Shown: positions 1 to 13,000 of the stretch, in pieces
Position numbering within the stretch: the first letter of the stretch is position 1
Layout of the letters: every line of letters begins with the position of its first letter
Assembly (NCBI GenBank): GCA_001643675.2
Contig: LSRY02000014.1
Location: 1,660,001-1,724,000, forward strand
DNA length: 64,000 nt
Source of the DNA: Monocercomonoides exilis
Taxonomy: Eukaryota > Preaxostyla > Oxymonadida > Polymastigidae
Reading direction: 5' to 3'
Translations under genes and position numbers: made by a program
The notes under the pieces: model-generated
Told to the model about the DNA's origin: nothing
What the model saw: only the letters and a program-made list of their open reading frames with translations
Databases searched by the model: none

Positions 1-447
1 TGTTGTGAGTGAAATGTTCTCACAACACAAGCAACCACCAGTTTGCGCGAATGAAGGGATGCATCTTTTTGCTGAATATTTCATCGAGCAGCAGCTCAAA
101 GACACAGAAGATTCGTTGATGAAAAACACTGAACTTTTCTCTCTTGAATAGATCTCTGTGTTCCACACTGAAAAAGTGGAATTCATTATGTGCATGCTCA
201 CATCAATTCGAGTCGAACTCCCGCAGCTTTGACTCTCTCTCCCATCATTTTTCTCCATATCCCCTTGTGGATTGCCGTTATTGTGCAGCATCTGCAAAGA
301 ATTTGGGGGAATAAATAGAAGCAAATTTGATGTTTCCCTTGCTTCCTCACTCTCCTTTGTCCAGAAATTATCCGTCATTCCTCCACATGTTGCCATTTTG
401 GTAATAAAAGGCAGAAGCACAGCAAAAAGATAATTTGATGCCTTCAT
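1..447 (-). CDS. Beta-helix surface protein, N-terminal part only (runs off left edge)
   Basis: An open frame runs from an ATG at 447 to the window edge, 149 codons without a stop. It opens with a hydrophobic leader (MKASNYLFAVLLPF), read as a signal peptide. The stretch of about residues 75-149 aligns by eye with the start of the large gene at 26927-35116: both have an N-S-[ST] motif, a Cys pair, then a GGC..C.NISL motif (here GGCLCCENISL, there GGCGLFTNISL). I infer a further member of the same secreted right-handed beta-helix family. The rest, including any transmembrane helix and tail, lies left of the window. The start is the first ATG after AT-rich sequence. Function beyond cell-surface location is unknown. 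Confidence 0.7.
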   Translation of the reverse strand, partial: MKASNYLFAVLLPFITKMATCGGMTDNFWTKESEEARETSNLLLFIPPNSLQMLHNNGNPQGDMEKNDGRESQSCGSSTRIDVSMHIMNSTFSVWNTEIYSREKSSVFFINESSVSLSCCSMKYSAKRCIPSFAQTGGCLCCENISLTT

Positions 448-859
448 GTTCAAGAAAGCGCTCTTCAAAATCTTGAATAATTCTGATCATGCCCATAACT
501 GCAATTGCGATGTTTTTTCTCCCTTTCTTGCTTCAACAATTGCTTTTGTTGCTTCTCTCTTCAAAAAAGGCAAAAAGGATAAAATGTTATCTTTATGAAG
601 AAAAAATATATGAAGAATCCAATTACAAAAATGAGTGAATATATGAAAAATAAATAGAAAAGAAAAGAAAAATATTTCCATTGCATACCATTTTAATCCA
701 CATGAAATGTATTCTGAAAGGATGAGAAATGATCCCAAATCGAAATGATATTGAATAGATTTTGCAAACAAATACTGGAAAAAAACATGGAGGAATTGAA
801 TTCCATCATAAGAAGCAAACTCTCCAGCAAAAGGAGAGATCATGAGCGTTGAAACAGAT

Positions 860-3600
860 GAACAGGGGAAATGTGAGTTGAAAATGAAGATGCGCTTCGA
901 TTTTGCAAAAGAAACTCAAAGCAGAAAAAAGGCACTGTTGATCGTTCGAAGAAGATGATGATTGAGAAAATTGTGCCTCTTCCGCTCAAATCTGAAAAAA
1001 TGATCTTCTGAAATCACTTTCCTTCAAAATTCCTTTCCATTTATTTTTCAACTTTCAACAGAAATTTTCTTGTTTGACTCTGTATTTTTCTTACTTTCTT
1101 TTTCTGTTTCACTGTTTCTTTTTTCCTTTTTCCTTTCTTCATCAACAATTTGTTCATCTTCTTCACAAGCATTCTCTTCATCATTTGATTGCAATATCTT
1201 CATATTTCAATATCTTTGACTCAATGCCTGCATGTTCTGCTCCTTCCTTCTCTTTCTCTTTCGAAATAAACAGCATCCACTCATTCCTGCAAAAATCATT
1301 TTTTTTATCTCTTTATCTTGATAAAGTGGTGCATTCTCCTTGAATCTTTTTGATGGAGGTGTTCAGAGCATTTTTCTTGCTGAATCTTCCACATCTTAAC
1401 TGAGAGAAAGCTGCTGAAAATCGATGTTCAAATAGCTGGTTGAAGAAATGAAAATGTGAGATGAAACTCGCCAAAAGCAGAAAAAGCAGTCCAAGAAATT
1501 GAATCTCTTCAATGCATCAGCACGAGCCTGCAAGAATGCACAACGACAACATCAAATGTTATTGTCATTTATTCTATTTCTTGGGAAGATAAAATATACC
1601 ACCATGAAAAAGAGAAGGCAATAATGAATAAAATGCGAGGAAATCAAAATTTGAATAAATATTTGAATAATTACTCAAAATGAAGTTCAATACAAACCTC
1701 ACAAGCACTTCAAGCAAACAGTTTCTTGCAAAAGATATTCTAAATTCGGTTTTCTAAAAGCTTTCACCAATGTTGCGATTGAACGGAAATTCAACTTTGC
1801 TGTTGCCTTTTGATTGGCCAATCCTTTCTTATTTTTCTGATATTCTTTTTTATTGTTTTGTTCCGTTTTAAGTTCATTTCTTTCGTCAATTTCTTTGATC
1901 TTCTTGAAATTCAGTCTGCCCTTATGCTTTTTTCCTCGTTCGTCAAACAGCTCCCTTTTCAAAAGTTCTTTTTATCAGATCAATGATTTCTTTGCTTTGC
2001 TTTTCCTTTGCTTTTCCATTCAAATCATAAGCCCATTTTCCAATATCCTCATTTGTCTCGTTTTTTTCTCTTTTGTATCATTCACAATTCTTTTGGAGGC
2101 ATTCCATTCAATGCCCTTCTTCTGTTCAACTTAGCAGCAAGCCTTCTTCGCGAATGACTTTGAGGCGAAATTTGACTTTTCTTCTGAAAAAGAACTTATC
2201 AATGGAATATGAATAAGAAGAAAATATATTGCATTCACCAAAACAGAAAATAAGAAATTGAAAAATAGCAATTAGTTGCAAACTTTGATTTCTCAGCCAC
2301 CAAAGGAAAATGGTAATTTGTTAAAAAAAAATGGTTGTTGTCTGATGAAAATGAATAATGTCAGTGATAAATCCAATGAAGATGGCACGAATCAATAAAA
2401 CTGAAGTCCTGTGATAAAATAGATTTAAAAGAATGCTGGCGTAAAGGTAATCCCAAGTGTGAATCTGGATGCATAAGCGCAGAAAACGGATGAAATTCAA
2501 GATTCAGAGTTTTGAAGCTTTGATGGATGAGGCTTTCAAACGAATTTAAAAGAATAATGAGCATTTCGTGAAGTCCACTGCTCTTTTGTTGAAAAAACAA
2601 ATGAACTTTCAAATGGTCCGATATGGGTGATTCTGCATCCTTCAATTGAATCACAGACATTTTCCATTTTCCTCATTTAAGTTCGCACTTTTCTTTCTTT
2701 TGAGCACTTAACCCGAAACAAATGTACTATTTTCCTTTTCCTGAGTGTGAGAGACATTTGATTTTTTGTGTGTATTATCGCTCTGAATGATCAAATTGTT
2801 GCTGATGTTAATATCCCTTTCAACAAAAAAATGCAAATTTTGAGTTTTAAGGCTTTGCTCGATTTGAAAATGTTTTTTCCACGATTTAAGGTTAATTGCA
2901 TTCCAGTTTTAAATTTGCTAACAAAGATGATAACGAAAAAATGGAAAAATTTTTAAAATTGGTAAAAGATATCTTTCCACTCAATGTAGTTCACCGAAAC
3001 AAAGTCTATTTATGCGATTTTTGATGGTAACTCCAGTTTCACGTAAAGCAACACTCATTTCCGCTTTAATGACATCGATTTGGTAAATTAATTCTGAATA
3101 AATAATTATATTTTATTATGGGCGGATTATTTTCGACTTTTTCGGAAAAAATTTTGGATAAAGAAATATGTTATATTTGATTTTCTATTTTTTCATTTAT
3201 TTATTGTTGATTTGTTCATAGAAATTAATTCGAAAAATCAAGAAAGAAAGAAAAAAAAAAAATGCTGAAAATTACAAAAACAAAAATTTATTCTGAAAAA
3301 TATTACAGTCGAATTTTTAATTTTTGAAAGATTATTTTTTGAAAAAAATACACTTATTTTATGTTGAATTTTTAAAATTGAAATCAATTGTAATGATTTT
3401 TGCAAAAATAAATCTCACTTAATAAAATAGAAAAGAAAATTTTAAACACTGTAATAATCCAATAATTGAATTAAAAAATTATACAGATAAAACGAACAAA
3501 AAATGCAAAAATTCATATGAAAATTATGAAATTATAAGATATCAAACAGAAAGAAAAGTGCTGAAATGAAGAGAAGTGTTTTCTGTGTGAAACTGAGTTG
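860..3600. other. AT-rich region with weak coding-like patches
   Basis: No complete gene is convincing here. On the minus strand several short pieces look more protein-like than their surroundings: a charged Lys/Glu-rich frame at 1699-1962 (for example LFDERGKKHKGRLNFKKIKE), another piece in a different frame around 1970-2060, a third around 1180-1300, and an open frame at 2361-2660. They could be exons of an unrecognised gene or remains of a decayed one; I could not join them into a single frame. From about 2950 to 3600 the sequence is simple A/T-rich DNA in which I see nothing. Confidence 0.3.
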
Positions 3601-3704
3601 TTGCTTGGCTGTTATGGCAAAGCCAATGTTAATTTCTTAATAAAAAAAATGTTTTTCAACTTTTTTCAAAAAATTCACTTTTATTTTTTCCAAAGCAACT
3701 TTTA

Positions 3705-4849
3705 TCATTGTTCTGTTTCGTATTCCTTTTCCATCAGCAAAATTGGAGCATGAACAGGTTGAGGTTTGTACAAAAGCTGCTTCATTTCTTCTTCTTTCCT
3801 TTTTTTTCTTTGCTCTTCAATCTCTCTCAACAGCCTTTTTTCCGTGCTTTCGCTTCTTCTTTCTCCTCCTTCCCCGTCCTCTTCTTCTTCGTCCTCCTCC
3901 TTCTCTGAGCCGATATTCAAGTGAAGTGTGTCATTAATATCGCTAATCCGCTCATAACTCCTATCAACTCCCCTTTCTCTCCCATCTCCATATAGCCCAT
4001 GCCGCCTCTTCCACGCGGCCACATCTGAGCTGTGGCGATCTAATTCTCTTTCCTCCTCTTCGCTCTCCTCATCCGATAATGATTTAATCATCCATTCGCT
4101 CAGTTCTCCTACCCTGCTAACACACCGAACAGAAAAAAATAGCACTTTCTTTGCTTCTTTCTGGTAAAAGAAGTAATTGAATGACCAAATAGTCCCTTCT
4201 TCTGCAAATGGATCCTGCTCTTCTCCATCGTTGCCTGGAACAAATGAAAAAATTTCGCAATTTGACACCTCAACCACTTGATGGATAGCTTTCCATAGCA
4301 AGGTTCTTTTTTAAAAGGGAAAATTAAACATAATAATGAAAAACTCATGACACACTGAAATTCGGGGCAATATCCTTCAACAACCTCTCGCATTTGAGTG
4401 TCTATTGAAACTTGTACAACTGTTGGATCAACTTCCTTAACAAATTGATAAGGCTGAATTTTTCCAAAAGAAAATGTTGGGAAAAGCGTCATTAGCACTG
4501 AAATTAGTGTTAAAAAGGTTTTTTTGTTTGCAGGTAATTCTAAAGGCCTTTATAAAAAAAATTGAAGTTTAATTTATACAAAATAAATATAATATAAGAA
4601 AAAAGAACCCGAATGCTGATGTATCTGTTATATCTTCAGTGTACATATCTTGAATTTCCTTTGCAACTTTTTTTTCTTCTGAAGTATTCTTGCATGAAAA
4701 GCATTCTAGTTGAACATGTATTCTTCAAAAAAAGACAATAAAAACTTCATGCTCTTTTAATAATATGAAAAAAACCTTGAAGCTTGATTTTCTAATCCTG
4801 TAAGCATGGATTGAGCAAACTGAAGGCAAGGATATTCCAGATAACGCAT
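3705..4849 (-). CDS. MAF1: MAF1, repressor of RNA polymerase III
   Basis: Four exons join in frame to 326 residues: 4849-4776, 4722-4609, 4547-4356 and 4305-3705. The three introns are 53, 61 and 50 bp, start with GT (GTTTTT, GTTCTT, GTGTGT) and end in AG. Family hallmarks are clear. The N-terminus MRYLEYP matches the usual MKxLE start. KKTFLTLISVL matches the conserved RKTLxYLIxTL block. The signature CEIFSFVPG followed by WSFNYFFYQKEAKKVLFF lies at about residues 144-184. In other eukaryotes MAF1 binds Pol III in the nucleus and shuts down tRNA and 5S transcription under stress or poor nutrition. The C-terminal third is an acidic/basic low-complexity tail with possible regulatory phosphorylation sites. 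The stop is TGA. It lies just downstream of, and on the same strand as, a ribosome-biogenesis gene. Confidence 0.93.
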
Positions 4850-5246
4850 CAGAAAAAATTTCTATTAATTATCCGAAATATTCAAAGAAAGTCTTGGTAT
4901 GTCTTGCTTTAGATATCGCTCAATAAAAAATATGCTGCAGGTGATCTAAAAATATTTATTAAATTCCACTATTCATTCAAACAAAAAATAAAAAATCGAT
5001 AAAAACCTTTAATTGTTTGTTTATGGTCTACTTGATCATTCTTCATTTCTGAAATTATTTTCTTGTTCATCCGATTCTTAAATGATGAATGAACTTAACA
5101 ATAAAAAGCAGCATGTTATTTGAGAGGCAATAATTGAAGAAAAACAACATTTTTTTTCCAAAATTGATTTTTGTGAAATGAATTTTTCAAAATGAAGTGA
5201 ATAAATAACTCCAAAAAAATATTTTTAAAATACATTTAAAAAATAT
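4850..5246. other. Intergenic AT-rich spacer
   Basis: About 400 bp between the MAF1 start and the stop of the upstream L1-domain gene. It must hold the MAF1 promoter and the terminator of the neighbour, but I recognise no specific element in the A/T-rich sequence. Confidence 0.5.
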
Positions 5247-6812
5247 TTAATTTTGATCATCTTCTGCTTTCGTCCTTTTCACTTTGTGCTTATTTGCAAC
5301 AAGAGGTGTCTTCGTTTTCTTAAACAAATCTTTTTCCTCTTGCATTCCTTTCTTTTCATTGGATTTTCCTTGGGTATTTTGTTGGCTTAATTCACTCTTT
5401 TTGTTCAATGCTTTCTCTTTCATCATCTTTTCCTTCTTGTTTGTTCCCTTTTTTGGTGCTTTTGCTTCCTCTTTTTTCTCACTTTCTTTTTTATTTCTCT
5501 TCTCTTTCTTCTTTCCTTCTTCTTCTTCTTCTTTCTCCTCCTCTTCCTCATCATCTTCTTCCTCTTCTCCCTCATCACTTTCACTTTCACTCTCATTTTC
5601 TTCAATGATTTCGTGTGCTTCTTCTTCTCCATAGTAAATCGGAACTGCTGGCGCATCTACAGACATCAGATACATCGCTTTAACATTCACATGCAAAATT
5701 TGCTCTTTTTCATTTTCTCTCTCTTCTTTCCCCATCTCTCTCTCTTCCTCCTTCATTTCCTTTGGCTCTGATTTCACTTCTTGTGCTTTGCCAACGGATT
5801 TTTCTTCTTCTTCTTCTTCTCCTTCTTCTCCTTCTTCATTCTTTATCTTTTCTTCTTCACTTTTAACTTTGCCCTTTTTAGCTGCTGATTTCTTTGCTGC
5901 TTTCGCTTTTAGCTCTTCCTCTGTCAAAGGCTTTGGCGGTCTTTCTTTGATAAAAAGCTTGTCTGACGACGTCAAAAGCTGGTTCATAACAGCCAAAACA
6001 TTTTCTCCTAGTTTTTGTGCATCCATTTGGGTTGTTCCAACTTGTATGCTCCTTAAAAAAAGAGAATAAGTTTTATATGATCTAAATAATGTTTAAAAAA
6101 GATCTTGCCAAACCCTCTGACTCCTTTTGGAACCCACATATACGATGATGTTAGAACAGTGTCCACATTTTTTTGTGTTGTTTCTTTTGTTCCAACGCGA
6201 ATTGCAATCGGAACTCTGCAAAAAATACATTCAAAAGCTTTAAAAATGCAAAATGGCATTCTTCATACTTATGACGGTGATAAAATGGCTTTCCAGTTAC
6301 ACGAGGAAGTGCAGGTATAATGCGATCATCAGCAAGAAACAGATCGTAGGATGCAACAAGAATACGACGATCTTCATAAACTTTGTAATTATCTCTCAAC
6401 TTGCGAAGTGGAATGACCTAACAAAGGCAAGCTAAAATAGTTCCACAAACAAAAAAAATAAGAACCTTTTTGATTCCTTCGAGTTGCATTTCTTTTATCC
6501 GCTTTTTATCCTCATCTTTCACAATTAAACAAACATCAAGAGGCTCTCCAAATGGTTTATGTGGGACTTTTCTAAATATCGCATTCGTTCAATGTTACAA
6601 TTTTCAATGAGCACAGCAAGATAAAAAATAAATGATTTATCAACATACAAAATACGAGGCCTTAAAGGTGAAATCAATGGAACTCGATTCAATATGAAAT
6701 CAATTCGAATTGGACGAAATGCAGAAAATAAAGAAGATCCTCCCTTGTTCCCTTTGTTGCAATGTTGTAAAAACGTTTTGCATGTTTTCAGCACAATGGC
6801 TTCATTTTCCAT
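5247..6812 (-). CDS. Ribosomal L1-domain ribosome biogenesis protein (UTP30/CIC1/RSL1D1 family)
   Basis: Five exons join in frame to 441 residues: 6812-6649, 6571-6466, 6417-6269, 6215-6114 and 6051-5247. The introns are 77, 48, 53 and 62 bp, all GT...AG. The first about 200 residues form a ribosomal L1 fold. The family motif SYDLFLADDRIIPALPR lies at about 113-129, preceded by KVIPLRKLR and followed by PIAIRVG, WVPKGVRG and SIQVGTTQMDAQKLGEN. This is the arrangement of RSL1D1 and yeast Utp30/Cic1, nucleolar factors that bind pre-rRNA during subunit assembly. The remaining about 235 residues are alternating Glu/Asp and Lys runs, typical of nucleolar tails. The stop is TAA, which argues against TAA being read as glutamine. 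The start is the first ATG (MENEAIVLKTC) after non-coding sequence; an additional upstream exon cannot be excluded. Confidence 0.9.
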
Positions 6813-7170
6813 TTTTGATAATTTGCAAAATGTGGGTATATCCCAATATCGTACTTTTCGAAAAATTATTTTCAAAAAAAATGTTAACTCTACATAAAGT
6901 TTTCTGTGATGTTCAAACTGAATTAAACATAAACAATATTAACTAACAAAACACTCTGAACTTTTATAATTTTGAAACAAACAAACAAATATGAAAATAA
7001 GCAAACAAACATAAAAAAAAAATAAAAAAAAACTGTATTTAAAACATATTGGATAAAAAAATATAAATAATAATGTATGTTTCAATATTCATTTACAAAA
7101 TGGGAATAATGTGGATTAATTAAAATTAACATTACATATATAAAAAATAATTTAGCTCATTTGAATAAAC
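6813..7170. other. Intergenic AT-rich spacer
   Basis: Very A/T-rich sequence between two minus-strand genes, with short A-runs and repeated 'aaacaaacaaa' words. No RNA gene or recognisable signal was seen. Confidence 0.5.
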
Positions 7171-9239
7171 TCACTTTATTCTCATTTTCTCAATTTTAAC
7201 CAAATCCTTCTTCACTGCTCTGACACCTTCATCGTAACCTCTATCAAAACGTACCCATTTTAGATACGTGAGTAGGTCAACTATATCTGTGCAACCTTCT
7301 TCTTCAAAAAGCTCTGCTAATTTCACACACCGTATAACAGCCATTTTCACTTCATTTGTGCTATATTTTTTAAGAAAGTCATTTTTAAACCGAAAAATTC
7401 CTGATTGCTCATCCGATGAGTTCTTTTCTTCCTCCAATTGATTGCTGAGATACGATAACATTTCCACATACATTTCTGTTAAAGTCGTCACAAATCTTCT
7501 CAGAATATTCAATCGGACAAACAATCCAGTGGCATACAGAACAAAATCGAATGCACCTGAAAATACTTCTGGATGCTTTGAGAGCTCAAACACGGCGTGC
7601 TTTGAATCCAAAATTCCATTCAAAATTACGTTCAAATAGCATTTCCACGAATGCTTTGCATATTTGATTGCAGGGGGCAAGTCATGATTAGACATAAAAT
7701 GTGAAGAGAAATGAATCGTGTTTTTCTTCACAGCACGCAAACAAACAACCAAAAACTCCCGAAACTCCGGAGTCTCCGCAAATCGCACTAAATTCTTCTT
7801 TTTTTCAATCAAAGTGGTTATAAATCTCACAACTGATGACAACGGATCACAATATCCACGCTCTTCTACATATTCAGTGAGTTGAAGGAAGGCCTCGAAT
7901 GACAGCCTTCTTTCAGCATATCCAGAATAGTCAACGTTCACTGGGTTCAAGTAAAACCCTCTTTTCTGCACCAAAAGGGGCTGAATACACACAAACGAGA
8001 GCGGAATAAAACAATAATTTGGAGCTGATTGGTGACGTAAGCAACTTATCCGGCAAACAGGTTTCGTTTGTTTTCTTTCTCTTGTTTCTTTGCCTTTCAG
8101 CTGACGAACTGAAGAATTCACATTCTTTCCAGGATTTTGCAATGAAACAGCTTTGCGCCCAGAAACAATAGATTTTGTGCTTGTTGAGCTTGAAATCATA
8201 ACTTTCGAGATTGTTTTCTGGGGAGACAATAAAACAGATGATGAGCTTGCAGAACTTGTTGGTTTGGCACGTAACACTGAATTTGACGCTGTAGAAGAAG
8301 CAAGAATTGAACTGGTGCCTGATGACGAAGCAAACTGCCCTGATTCGCTGGCATTTAACGAAGAAGATTGCTGAGTACACTTGAAACCATCTTCAGGTGA
8401 CTTGTTGAACCATTCTCTTGCAAGCGAATAACATAATTTCATTATCATTTGAACTCTCTCTTTTCCAAGCAATGCAATTGGCTCATAATCATAACCAAAA
8501 ATAGAATTTAGTGATTCAAGGCACAACCATTGATGCAACGGAGGAAGAGAATATGCATTGCTCAGCAAAGAATCGAAAATTTTATCGCCTTTCTTTTGCT
8601 TTATTAATTCACAAACTGAAATGCATATCAACAGAAATTGATAAATCCAAGTGATCATAAAATCATTAAACAATTACAAACCGTTCCATGAAAAATTCAA
8701 AAAGGAGAAGCACGTAATAAAAGAGTCTTCTTCGTTTAATGGTTTATTCATAAGAATTTCAAAAGTTTCAGCAATTGTACTCGTTTCTTCAAATGACAAA
8801 TCGAAACCAACCATTGCCACAATGCGCGCAATTACGTTTTTCAAGCGCTGAGGCGTTCTTCGCGAAACTATTTGGTTCAGAAGTATTTTTTTCATCTGAG
8901 AACGCTCAAAAATAGATCTAATTTTATCTTCGTAATATAATGAGCACGAAGACGACGCTTTAAAAGCAATAAGCTCCAAAAGGGAAAGAATTGAACTTTT
9001 TAATTCTATTGAAGGATTTTCAATATAAGTTGAAAGCATTCCAAAAGAATTAGTTGTTAATTTTTGAGCTTTACAAAGAGGAATGCTTGCCAGACGCATT
9101 CCAAGCTGCTGAATAATGTCTTGTTGAACTTTTTCAATATTCTTTTGTGTAAAATTATAAATTGTCTCTTCAAAAGATAATTCTTTTGTTGAAGTGCTTT
9201 CAAAATCTTCTTCTTTTTTAGCCCTTCAAATCTATAAAA
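7171..9239 (-). CDS. Unrecognised helical protein, at least two exons
   Basis: Two exons are clear: roughly 9239-8682 and 8615-7171, joined across a 66-bp intron (GTTTGTAATT...GCATTTCAG) so that the protein reads through WNVCELIKQKKG in frame. The 5' end is uncertain. An in-frame TGA just upstream of 9239 means an earlier exon is needed, or translation starts at the ATG at 9099. The product is about 620-680 residues. It is mostly amphipathic helix-like sequence with leucine-rich stretches that could be an armadillo/HEAT-type solenoid. A Ser-rich disordered linker of about 90 residues lies in the middle, around 8120-8370. A further intron could hide near 7930-8080, where the frame is open but less typical. 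I do not recognise the family. The stop is TGA. Confidence 0.65.
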
Positions 9240-10095
9240 TTATTTTTGTATTTGCGAAAAACCAATATCAAACATTGTATAAATCCACTGGCTGGAAGCT
9301 TTTAACTTTTTATCTCAAAAAAGATCATAAGCATAATAAAATAATTTAACTTTAAGGTTTTGCACATATTTTTTTGCTTTCATAATTGTATTCCACACAA
9401 TAATTTTTTTATCATTTTGTTTATACAATTGTCAACTAATATTTCTTATTCGATGAGCAAAGTTGCAATTACCATAAAAAGATTACAGAAAAAGAAAAGA
9501 AAAGATAATTGATTTTTTGTTAAAAAAGGAAAAATATTATCCACACATAGTTTCTATTGTCGATAAAGATTGTGTTTAATTGAGAAAATAGGAACATTTT
9601 ATTTTTTCTTTTTGAAGATAATTTATGCAAAAATTTTGCAATTTTGAAAAAACAAAGATTTTTTCCAAACTTTTTCTGTAATCTTTTTATTATAAATCAA
9701 CCGAAATAATGTAAAATATTTTTCAAAATTCAAAATTTTCTTTAAAAATTTTAGAAAATATTGAATGGAACAAAATACACAAAGTGAAAAATTACTTCTT
9801 TCTTTATATTTGGATGAAAATTTATGATGGGCAACAAAAAAGAAAAAAAGTTTGCCCTTCGGGGTAACTAACATTTATTTCAATATATTTACCCTTCATT
9901 AACTTGACAATTTTTTCATTGTCTGGTTGCGTGTATAGAAACCAATAATTTAGGGATTTATAAGTTTTAATTTTTTGTTTTTTAATTGATTCAAAACATT
10001 GGGTTTCTCAAACAGTTACATTTTTAAAAACAATTGAACACATAAAGACTGTTTCTGTTTATTAGCTTTTGCATTCTAAAGATAATATATGAAGA
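9240..10095. other. Divergent intergenic region
   Basis: This stretch separates the minus-strand gene ending at about 9.24 kb from the plus-strand giant gene starting at 10096. It is the only clear head-to-head gene pair in the window, so promoters for both probably lie here. The sequence is strongly A/T-rich; I see no RNA gene and no repeat. A small 5' exon of the minus-strand gene may lie between 9240 and 9400. Confidence 0.5.
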
Positions 10096-13000
10096 ATGGA
10101 TTACTCAACTCAACATCTTTTATCGTTTCTAACATTCAAAAAGGGAAAGGAACAGTTTAATACCAAAGATCAGCAATTAAAAGACAATAAATCCACCGCT
10201 ACATGCTTAAAATTTATCGAAGAATTATCATCACTTCTGAATCATTCTTCTCATTTTTACAAGATTCCACCTCTTCAAAAGAACATTGTTGCTTCTGCAG
10301 ATAAAATGACAACTTTTACGCATGGCCAGATGGAATTTTTAAGTAAAGAAAAAATTGAGCCAATAAATTCAATTTGTTCAAAATGTGCTTTTTTTCAATC
10401 TTTATATAAGCCCTGCTCGTCAAAAGATCTTCAATTAAGAATTTTTCAATCAATTTCTTCAAAATCAATTCGCTCGTGCAAATACGCAAAGCACTTTGAC
10501 GGACATATCATAATTGAGGAGGATAATAGATATGGCCCACAGGATCAAAAAGACTTCAAATTGTTTTTGCCGATTCTTTCACAAATCTGGTTTCATTCAG
10601 GGCCGCTGTCTTTCTCTATGTCACCAGTTCACCATGCGAATAAATTGCCATCTGCGCAAGCACTTTCGCTGAATGAACGCTCTTCGTTCAGCAGATACGG
10701 TCCCAGCTACAGAATTCAGATTGAGCAACCAGAAGATGACGACGAAAATGACGAAGTCAGCGAAGAAAAAGAACGAAACGAAATCAAAAAAGAAGGGAAA
10801 AAATCAGAAACAGAACCTGCAAACATTAAAGAAAGAGCCAAAACCCAACGAGAAGCAGTAGAAGACAACCCATTTGCCAGCCGAAGAAGCACCAGCAGCT
10901 CGGAAGCACGTGAAATATGCGACAATTACAGTGAGTTTTTCAACAGCGAATATCGATGTGTCAGAACGGGAAGAGAAGGGAGGGTGCTGCTGCTGAAGAG
11001 GAAGCAGGCAGATGTGTTCCGCACAGAAGAGGAAGACGTCCTCGAGGCAATCGAGATGAAGATACTGTCAGCGGCAACGCTGGTGAACTTGTTCCAGACC
11101 ATATGCAATGTGATAGAGGCGTATGTGGAATTGAAGGGGAGGAAGGAGAAGAAGGAGAAGGAGCAAAAGGAGCAAAAAGAGCAAAAGGAGCAAAAGGAAG
11201 AAGAGGAAGAAGAGGTAAAGAGGAGCAATTGCGAGAATTTTTCTTCTGCTTCTTTGCCTTTTAATTCTTCGACTGAACGAAAGATTTCGCATTCTTTTTC
11301 TTCTTCGTCATTCACAGAACAAAAATTAGAAGAGACCGAAATTTCATCAAAATCAATTTCTTCTTCTTCTTCTTCTTCAATAAAAGAGTTTTCATCATCA
11401 TTATCATCTCTATCTTCTTCCCCTTCCCCTTCTTCTTTCTCCTCCTCTTCTTCTCTTTCTCCACAACCCCCTCATCCCCTCTCCCTCCAGCTCCTCACCG
11501 CCCTCCTCACCATCCCTTCCCTCTCCTCCCTCCACCTCTGCCTCTCCTCTTTCGTCCAAGCCACTTTAACTCCCAACCACCTCCGCTTCTTCCGCGACAC
11601 ACTCCAAAGCGGAAACCGCTTGCTCAGCACCCCCCACGCCGCTTCCACCCTCGCCCGCGCTGTGGAGCTGCTGCAAACAGACCCGGCTGTCATTTCCTCT
11701 GCCTCTTTGTCTCTTTTCCAGGCAGTTCTGGCTGGGTGGAAGAAAGAGCAGAGGATGAGCGCGCTGAGGGCGTCGTACAGGCAGACAGCGGTGTGGGAAA
11801 GAGAAGCGACGCTGGCGCTGTGTTTTCTGAGAGACAGAGAGAAGATGAGTGCGATGGCAGTGAAGAGGGGCCATGTGAAGATGAAGGAGGAGTTTGAGGA
11901 AGAGATGGAGGAGAGCAGGGTGCTGAGGCATTCGTGGGTGAAAGGGCTGATTCGATGGCCTTTCTGTGCAAGTGGAGGGGAAAAGGAGGAAGTGTGTGAA
12001 AGGATTAGGATGGGTTTGAGAGAAGAGGAGGAAGAAGAGGAAGAAGAAGAAGAGAAAAAGGAAGAGGAGGAGAAAGAAATTAAAGAAGAAGAGGAAGAAG
12101 AAGAAGAAGAAACAAAAAAAGAAAAGAAAATGAAAAACAAAAATCAAAAGAAAATTAACAGCAGCAGAAGTAACAGAAGCAGAAAATCAGTTCTTTTCAG
12201 TTCTTCTTCGCCTCCTTCTCATTTGCGACACATTCTCTTTGCCAACATTCCTTTGAAGCAGAAAACAAACCCAAAAACGAATGCTCTTTCGCTCCTTTTG
12301 AAGAAAGAAGCATCAAATTCTTTGATTTCACCTTCAGCATCGACTCAGATGAAAGATATTTCGCCTTCATCCTCTTCTTCTCCTTCTCCTTCTCCTTCTC
12401 CTTCTCCTTCTCCTTCTCCTTCTTCTCCTTCTCCTACTACTTCCTCTTCTTCTTCTTCTTCTTCACATTCATCATCTTTTCCTTCTCTTCCTCTTCCTTT
12501 CACACCAGCACCGTTTCAAACATCAGCATCTTCTTTATCTGCAAAGCCGTTATTTACACCCTCACCTTCTTTTTCTTTTTCTTCTTCTCCTTCTCCATCT
12601 TTAAATCCAACATCTTTTTCCACATCATCATCAACAACGCCTTCTTCATCTTCTTTCATTTCCTCCTCCTCCTCATCATCATCATCAACGTCAACTTCTT
12701 CTTCTTCTTCTCTTTCTATTTCAATACCAACAATTGATTCTTCTTCACATTCGCTTCATTCTTCTTCCTTCTCACTTCAACCTCAATCACAACATTCACT
12801 TCAACGAACACCTTCTCCTTTATCTTCTGATTCACTTCACATTTCATCATCATCTTCTTCATCATCTCCTCCTCCTTCTCTTGCGCCGTGTAGTTCACCT
12901 TCACCTTCACCTTCTTCTCATTCTCCTTCTCCCCATCTCTCACAATCAAACTCTTCCTCTTCCTCTTCCTCTTCCTCTTCCTCTTCCTCTTCCTCGTCTT

